From SYFY01 sp043719475 (GTDB lineage: Bacteria; Pseudomonadota; Gammaproteobacteria; Pseudomonadales; Azotimanducaceae): a stretch of 9,518 nucleotides of DNA. A model generated the notes under the pieces. That model saw only the letters and a list, made by a program, of their open reading frames with translations. It was not told the DNA's origin and made no database searches. The stretch lies in assembly GCA_043719475.1 (NCBI GenBank), contig JAYSTS010000381.1:1-9518 (forward strand), given 5' to 3'. Shown one piece after another: positions 5,563 through 9,518 of the stretch (positions are counted from its first letter, which is position 1; the number at the start of each line of letters is the position of its first letter). The translations under genes and the position numbers were made by a program.

Positions 5563-5784
5563 TCAACTGCGAATGATGCAGAGCACCTGTTCTTCTGCGA
5601 CCTGGTCTTCCAGTCCCACCCGAATTTCCTCGACCTCGCCAGCGGCTGGACTCTCGACCGGAATCTCCATCTTCATGGATTCAAGAATGATGAGCACATC
5701 GCCCTTGGCCACCTTGTCACCAACGGCGACTTCAATCTTCCAGACGGAACCCGCCACTTCGCTCTCAACGGCATGACGCGCCAT
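5563..5784 (-). CDS. Stand-alone biotin carboxyl carrier protein (biotin/lipoyl-attachment domain)
   Basis: A 73-residue protein that is essentially one biotinyl domain. The motif ILESMKMEIPV contains the biotin-acceptor Lys38 (ATG 5784 as residue 1). AGSVWKIEVAVGDKV before it and SPAAGEVEEIRV after it form the two symmetric halves of the barrel-sandwich fold. The match to small free carriers such as Bacillus YngHB is close in length and motif. It would carry CO2 from a biotin carboxylase to a carboxyltransferase, probably the one at 2387-4012, although that gene lies in a different transcription unit. A GTG at 5787 directly precedes the ATG; an AGGGGGAG sequence lies immediately upstream, so either start is possible. 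It is the last gene of the leftward row, 41 nt after the epoxide-hydrolase-like gene. Confidence 0.88.
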   Translation of the reverse strand: MARHAVESEVAGSVWKIEVAVGDKVAKGDVLIILESMKMEIPVESPAAGEVEEIRVGLEDQVAEEQVLCIIRS

Positions 5785-5825
5785 CACTCCCCCTTGTTTT
5801 CTGTTACGTCCTTACCCGCCTGATC

Positions 5826-6542
5826 TCACGCTGCCCCAATGGCTGCCATCTGACTCTGGAATTGTCCTAGATCAAAATAATCCCGCCAGGCCGTAATGCC
5901 GTTTTCCCCCACCTCGAAAACCCCCATCACCTTGATGGCCAACCACTTCTCGCCGATCTTGAAGCGGTCGACGCGTTCGTTCATCACAACGTTGCCATTG
6001 GCTGAACTGTGCAGGACCTCAAAGCGAATTTCCGATGCCATGCCCATGAAGGGCGCCAGGGATCCGCGAATGGCCTCCACGCCTTGCACCGCTTCCATCG
6101 GAATATTGTGATAAATCGCGTTTGGCGCAAAACACGCGGCGACCGCGTCGATGTTCTTGTTGTCGAATGCCTGCATCAGCGCGGAGACTTTAGCTTGTGC
6201 ATCCATAGATACGGTTCCTCTCTTATTCAAGTGGTTCAGATGGTTCAAATACTCTTCCCAGACGATGGTGGCATGACGGTAACGCCCTGTCTTGACGAAA
6301 GTCGTTGCCGCCAATCGATCAAGAATCGAGCGAACCTCTGCTGCGGTCAACGTCAGGACAAACATGTCGGTGCGCGGATCGACGCGGCTATCCAAGGGCC
6401 GCAACAACGCACTACCTTCCAGCACTTCAGCCAGCCGATGCACCATCCCGCCTGCGCCAAGCTGCGAAATCGTCCACGTCAGAAGTTCACGTGAGAATAC
6501 ATCCGGTCGACTGCATAACGCCTTGTAGTCGTCCCAGTGCAT
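5826..6542 (-). CDS. Two-part protein: uncharacterised N-terminal domain plus limonene-epoxide-hydrolase-like (SnoaL/NTF2-fold) domain
   Basis: A 238-residue frame from ATG 6542 (an in-frame TTG at 6548 is a weaker start). Residues 1 to about 105 (MHWDDYKALCSRPDVFSREL onward) match no family I recognise. From Met113 the sequence is a full-length limonene-1,2-epoxide-hydrolase-like domain. Tyr144 and Asn146 (IYHNIP), Arg190 and Asp192 (NERVDRF) and the Asp in WRDYFD (near 221) correspond to the five catalytic residues of Rhodococcus LEH, so epoxide hydrolysis is plausible. A strong AGAGGA ribosome-binding site and ATG sit exactly at the domain junction. Stops in both other frames sit there too, so this may be two genes joined by an indel or a sequencing error. 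The gene begins 7 nt after the purC stop, so it is in that operon. Confidence 0.7.
   Translation of the reverse strand: MHWDDYKALCSRPDVFSRELLTWTISQLGAGGMVHRLAEVLEGSALLRPLDSRVDPRTDMFVLTLTAAEVRSILDRLAATTFVKTGRYRHATIVWEEYLNHLNHLNKRGTVSMDAQAKVSALMQAFDNKNIDAVAACFAPNAIYHNIPMEAVQGVEAIRGSLAPFMGMASEIRFEVLHSSANGNVVMNERVDRFKIGEKWLAIKVMGVFEVGENGITAWRDYFDLGQFQSQMAAIGAA
6204..6221 (-). promoter_or_regulatory. Internal ribosome-binding site and start codon at the domain junction
   Basis: On the minus strand AGAGGA (6221-6216) precedes ATG (6206-6204) by 9 nt, better than the leader of the full-length frame. Starting here gives a free 126-residue epoxide-hydrolase-like protein (5826-6206), the usual size for that family. 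It suggests separate or dual translation. Confidence 0.6.
6226..6252 (-). repeat. Imperfect 9-bp tandem repeat at the domain junction
   Basis: Three units on the plus strand, TTCAAGTGG, TTCAGATGG and TTCAAATAC, encode a Leu-Asn-His style repeat (YLNHLNHLN) just before the internal ribosome-binding site. It is a short slippage-type repeat that marks the end of the N-terminal domain. Confidence 0.6.
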
Positions 6543-6549
6543 CGACAAC

Positions 6550-7482
6550 TCAAATCGCCGAGAGATCGAGCGGGCGCCCCGTCAGTCGCGCGAAGGCATC
6601 GAGATAACGCGCCATCGTGCGCTCGGCAATGTCGTCAGGCAGCGTCGGGCCTGGAGGTGTCTTGTTCCATTTCCCATCAGCGACCAGGGTTTCCAGATAA
6701 TTACGCACGATCTGCTTGTCGAAACTGGGCTGTTCGCGGCCCGGTAGCCAATCATCTGCGGGCCAGAAACGAGAGCTGTCCGGCGTAAAGATCTCGTCTA
6801 CCAGGATGGGGGGCGATGCGCCCGGCAACATACCAAACTCAAATTTGGTATCGGCCAGAATGATGCCGCGAGTTAGGGCATAGTCCCGTGCACGAACGTA
6901 GAGATCGAGCGTGGTCTTTTCGAGAAACGCCATCGGCTCGACACCGATCACCGCAGCACCTTGCGTTATGGTGATGTTTTCATCGTGGCCACTGACGGCT
7001 TTTGTGGACGGCGTGAAGATCGGTCGTTCAAGTCGATCACCATTACGCAGCCCGCGTGGTAACACGTGCCCGCACACAACACCGGTGTCCTGATAGTCTT
7101 TCCAGCCACTACCCGTCAGATAACCCCGGGCAATACACTCAACCGGCAATATCGTCGCCCGCTTGCACAGCATGATGCGGCCGCTCAGTTGGCGTCGATC
7201 GTCGGCACTCAAACCTGGCACATCGTCGACATCCATCGACAGCAAATGGTTGGGAACAACATCAGCGAACTTCTCGAACCAGAAACGTGAAATCTGGGTG
7301 AGCACGATGCCTTTGCCAGGCAGACCATTGGCCATCACAACGTCGAACGCGCTGATGCGATCCGTCGCGACGATCAATAACGCATCAGTCCCGTCTGGCA
7401 GACTGACATCGTAGAGATCGCGGACTTTGCCGCTGCGTCGATTCGGTAGTGCCAGATTCGTCCGAAGTAGTGCGTCACGCAT
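6550..7482 (-). CDS. purC: Phosphoribosylaminoimidazole-succinocarboxamide (SAICAR) synthase
   Basis: A 310-residue enzyme that joins CAIR and aspartate using ATP in purine biosynthesis. Clear family motifs are SGKVRDLYDV (16-25), TDRISAFDVVMANGLPGKG (40-58), VPNHLL, ECIARGYLTGSGWKDY, DTKFEFG, VDEIFTPDSSRFWP and SFDKQIVRNYLE near the C-terminus. Length and motifs fit the longer form found in yeast (Ade1) and many bacteria, rather than the roughly 240-residue E. coli form. ATG 7482 was chosen because the sequence upstream of it lies within the SDR gene and is not family-like. The gene starts 5 nt after the SDR stop and ends 7 nt before the next gene, so it is embedded in an operon. A purine gene among catabolic-type neighbours is unusual but not rare. 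The assignment is secure. Confidence 0.97.
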   Translation of the reverse strand: MRDALLRTNLALPNRRSGKVRDLYDVSLPDGTDALLIVATDRISAFDVVMANGLPGKGIVLTQISRFWFEKFADVVPNHLLSMDVDDVPGLSADDRRQLSGRIMLCKRATILPVECIARGYLTGSGWKDYQDTGVVCGHVLPRGLRNGDRLERPIFTPSTKAVSGHDENITITQGAAVIGVEPMAFLEKTTLDLYVRARDYALTRGIILADTKFEFGMLPGASPPILVDEIFTPDSSRFWPADDWLPGREQPSFDKQIVRNYLETLVADGKWNKTPPGPTLPDDIAERTMARYLDAFARLTGRPLDLSAI

Positions 7483-7487
7483 GATGC

Positions 7488-8252
7488 TCAGGCCGTGCTG
7501 CCGCCGTCGGCGAGATAAACCGAGCCGGTAACCCAACTGCTGTCATCACTGGCGAGGAACAACATCACCTGCGCAATTTCCTCAGGCATGCCGTAACGCT
7601 GCATCGGAATGCGACTCGCCATGCCCTGCTTGGCCATCTCTGCCTGGCCGGGTGCAAACCCTTCTTCAAGGCTGCGCATCATGCGTGTTTCAACCGGTGA
7701 GGGATTGACGGTATTAACCCGAATGCCTGCAGGCGCGCCTTCTTTCGCTGCAGAACGCATCATGCCGATCACCGCATGCTTGCTGGTCACGTAAGGCGCA
7801 ACACCTGCAGCGCCGGTCACGCCCGCGACCGATGAGGTAATCACAATACTGCCACCACCACGCGCACGCATGGCTGGAAAGGTGGATTTCAGACCGAGGA
7901 AAACACCTTTGACATTCACCGCCATGACCTGGTCGAAACGAGCCTCGTCGTACTCCTCGATGGATTTCACATCGCCTTCAATCCCGGCATTGGCGAGCAG
8001 TATGTCAACACCGCCGAACTTTTCCTTCGCCGCCTTGACCATCGCGTCGTTGTCCTTGGCCTTGGTGACATCACCAACAAAGTACTGCACACGATTACTG
8101 CCGATCTCTGCGACCGCGGTTCGAAGTGCCTCTTCCTGCAGATCGACCAACAGCACGTTGGCTCCTTCCCGCGCAAACAGGCTGCCAGCGGCCTTGCCGA
8201 TACCACCAGCACCACCGGTGATAATCGCCGTCTTGCCTTCGAGTCTACCCAT
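7488..8252 (-). CDS. Short-chain dehydrogenase/reductase (classical SDR)
   Basis: A 254-residue classical SDR. The cofactor motif TGGAGGIG is near 12-19. Asp37 (LLVDLQEE) indicates NAD(H). GDVT is at 60-63 and NAG at 88-90. The catalytic Ser141, Tyr154 and Lys158 lie in SSVAGVTGAAGVAPYVTSK, and the C-terminal VYLADGG is conserved. The substrate is not predictable; relatives include hydroxysteroid, cyclohexanol and 3-oxoacyl reductases. Two adjacent ATGs exist, at 8255 and 8252. The GGGGGA Shine-Dalgarno sequence ends directly at the first, so the second has the better spacing and is used here. It follows the PLP-enzyme gene by about 55 nt and precedes purC by 5 nt, consistent with one leftward operon. 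Confidence 0.88.
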   Translation of the reverse strand: MGRLEGKTAIITGGAGGIGKAAGSLFAREGANVLLVDLQEEALRTAVAEIGSNRVQYFVGDVTKAKDNDAMVKAAKEKFGGVDILLANAGIEGDVKSIEEYDEARFDQVMAVNVKGVFLGLKSTFPAMRARGGGSIVITSSVAGVTGAAGVAPYVTSKHAVIGMMRSAAKEGAPAGIRVNTVNPSPVETRMMRSLEEGFAPGQAEMAKQGMASRIPMQRYGMPEEIAQVMLFLASDDSSWVTGSVYLADGGSTA

Positions 8253-8307
8253 CATTCCCCCGGTTTATTCTGTATGTTATCTGCGGCTTGTTCGTGGGCT
8301 AAACAGC

Positions 8308-9518
8308 CTATTTACTGCTGACCACGGTGTACGCGTTCCTGAAGTCCTCGATGAGATCATCTGCATCTTCGATCCCCACTGAAATGCGGATAAGCGAATC
8401 ATCGATCCCCATGCTGGCCCGTCTCTCTGCGCCCATCTCGAAGTAGATCGTGTGCGCGACGGGTATCGCCAACGTTCGGTTATCACCCAGGTTGCTCGAC
8501 TTGATGACAACGCGCAGCGCATTCAGATAAGCCCATAGATCGACATCGTGGGAAAGTTCAAAACTGAAGAGCGCACCACATGCCCGGAACAGTTCCTTCG
8601 CGCGTTTATGCTGAGGATGACTCGGCAGACCCGGGTAGTAGACCGCATTCACCCACGGTTGCGCGACCAGGAATTCCGCCAGTTTCTGAGCATTCGCGCA
8701 TTGACGCTCAAGCCGCAACGCCAGCGTTTCTGCACCAACCGCAATATGATGAGCGGCTTCCGGGCCGAGGGATGCGCCAAAATCACGCAGTCCTTTTTTC
8801 TTGATCTGCATGACCGCCCACTTGCTGGGATCCCCCTGCCGGTAGATGTCATACAGGTTATCGAACTTGCGCCAGTCAAAGAGACCGGTTTCTGTAATGG
8901 CCCCACCAAGCGCATTGCCATGACCGCCGATGTATTTGGTGAGTGAGTTCACGATGAGACTGGCGCCGACGGTACGCGGCTGGAACAACCACGGCGAAGT
9001 CATGGTGTTGTCGACGACATAAACCAGACCCAGTTCCTGAGCCAGCGCGCCGATTTCCTTGAGCGCCGAAACCTGGGTAACAGGATTGGCTACCGTCTCG
9101 ACAAATACGAGTCGAGTCTCGGGTTGGATTGCTTGACGCACTGCATCGACATCCGTCGCGTCGACAAACGTGACATCGATCCCCTGCGCCGCAAAGCTCA
9201 TGAACAGGCTGTTGGTATTGCCAAACAGATAGGCGCTCGAGACGAAGTGATCCCCTTTGCGCAACAGCGCAAAGAGCAGCGTACCGATGGCTGCCATGCC
9301 CGTACTGAAGCACACCGTTGCCACGCCATCTTCCATGCGTGTGATCTTCGTCTGCAGTGCTTCAACCGTCGGGTTGACCTGCCGACCATAAGTAAAGCCA
9401 GCCTTTTTTCCCTGGAATACCGCCGCCAGATCACGTGCATCGTCATACCCGTAGGCGACGGTTGCATGGATCGGCTTCTGCAGACTGCCGTGCTCGATAG
9501 GATCGAGGCGGTCGCTAT
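8308..9518 (-). CDS. Cystathionine gamma-synthase/O-acylhomoserine sulfhydrylase family PLP enzyme (N-terminus off the window)
   Basis: 402 residues are visible; the frame is open to the right edge, so only a short N-terminal piece is missing. It is a PLP enzyme of Cys/Met metabolism. GFTYGRQVNPTVEALQ holds the substrate- and phosphate-contacting Tyr-Gly-Arg segment, and FSTGMAAIG binds the PLP phosphate. VVDNTMTSPW gives the Asp that contacts the pyridine nitrogen. SLTKYIGGHGNALGG carries the Schiff-base Lys, with its codon at 8935-8937. SNLGDNRTLAIPVAHT and the C-terminal ISVGIEDADDLIEDF are typical. The family includes O-succinyl- and O-acetylhomoserine sulfhydrylases, cystathionine gamma-synthase and methionine gamma-lyase. 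I cannot choose the reaction from motifs alone. An internal ATG at 9336 is not the start, because conserved sequence continues upstream of it. It is the first visible gene of the leftward row. Confidence 0.85.
   Translation of the reverse strand, partial: SDRLDPIEHGSLQKPIHATVAYGYDDARDLAAVFQGKKAGFTYGRQVNPTVEALQTKITRMEDGVATVCFSTGMAAIGTLLFALLRKGDHFVSSAYLFGNTNSLFMSFAAQGIDVTFVDATDVDAVRQAIQPETRLVFVETVANPVTQVSALKEIGALAQELGLVYVVDNTMTSPWLFQPRTVGASLIVNSLTKYIGGHGNALGGAITETGLFDWRKFDNLYDIYRQGDPSKWAVMQIKKKGLRDFGASLGPEAAHHIAVGAETLALRLERQCANAQKLAEFLVAQPWVNAVYYPGLPSHPQHKRAKELFRACGALFSFELSHDVDLWAYLNALRVVIKSSNLGDNRTLAIPVAHTIYFEMGAERRASMGIDDSLIRISVGIEDADDLIEDFRNAYTVVSSK

Noticed and set aside
7483..7536. Extended start of purC at 7536
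   Set aside because: The extra residues overlap the end of the SDR gene and do not resemble SAICAR synthase; ATG 7482 gives the normal N-terminus.
9334..9336. ATG at 9336 as the start of the PLP enzyme
   Set aside because: The frame upstream encodes conserved family sequence including GFTYGRQVNPT, so the gene continues past the right edge.

Overview
The window looks like a piece of a proteobacterial chromosome, most likely from a gammaproteobacterium, possibly an uncultured or marine one. The evidence is moderate to high GC, short Shine-Dalgarno-like leaders, tightly packed operons, and a MetR-type LysR regulator. Taxonomy is inferred from gene style only. There are ten protein genes, with no rRNA, tRNA, insertion sequence or CRISPR array.

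Layout, left to right. (1) Positions 1-348, minus: the N-terminal part of a MetR-like regulator, cut by the window edge. (2) 534-1421, plus: a divergently transcribed HD-domain metal-dependent phosphohydrolase, closed by a perfect 9-bp hairpin it shares with the convergent gene. (3) A leftward operon, 4849 to 1477: a crotonase-family protein, an acyl-CoA carboxylase carboxyltransferase subunit, and a short-chain dehydrogenase like the first domain of peroxisomal multifunctional enzyme 2. This is an acyl-CoA metabolism cassette, plausibly for branched-chain or isoprenoid acyl-CoA breakdown. (4) 4995-5477, plus: a thioredoxin-fold peroxiredoxin-like gene with an in-frame TGA exactly where the family has its catalytic Cys. 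(5) A leftward gene row, from 9518 or beyond to 5563: a cystathionine gamma-synthase/sulfhydrylase-family PLP enzyme (cut by the right edge), a second SDR, purC, a two-part protein ending in a limonene-epoxide-hydrolase-like domain, and a 73-residue biotin carrier protein.

The main discovery is the gene at 4995-5477. Its codon 45 is TGA in the motif FYRGHW-U-PYC. A perfect 7-bp stem with a GTT loop starts 10 nt after that TGA, which is the geometry of a bacterial SECIS element. The frame then stays open for 115 more codons of good redoxin sequence. It reads as a selenocysteine-containing peroxiredoxin-like protein that a standard gene caller would truncate or call a pseudogene.

How the genes may work together (inference): the carboxyltransferase (2387-4012) and the stand-alone biotin carrier (5563-5784) resemble two parts of a split acyl-CoA carboxylase, in the style of Bacillus YngE and YngHB. 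A biotin carboxylase is missing here and must lie elsewhere. The crotonase and SDR would act on the same CoA thioesters. MetR at one end and a Cys/Met-metabolism PLP enzyme at the other both concern sulfur amino acids, but they lie far apart and no direct link is visible. Two adjacent operon genes carry glycine-rich low-complexity insertions next to active-site loops, and the epoxide-hydrolase-like protein may be a recent gene fusion.
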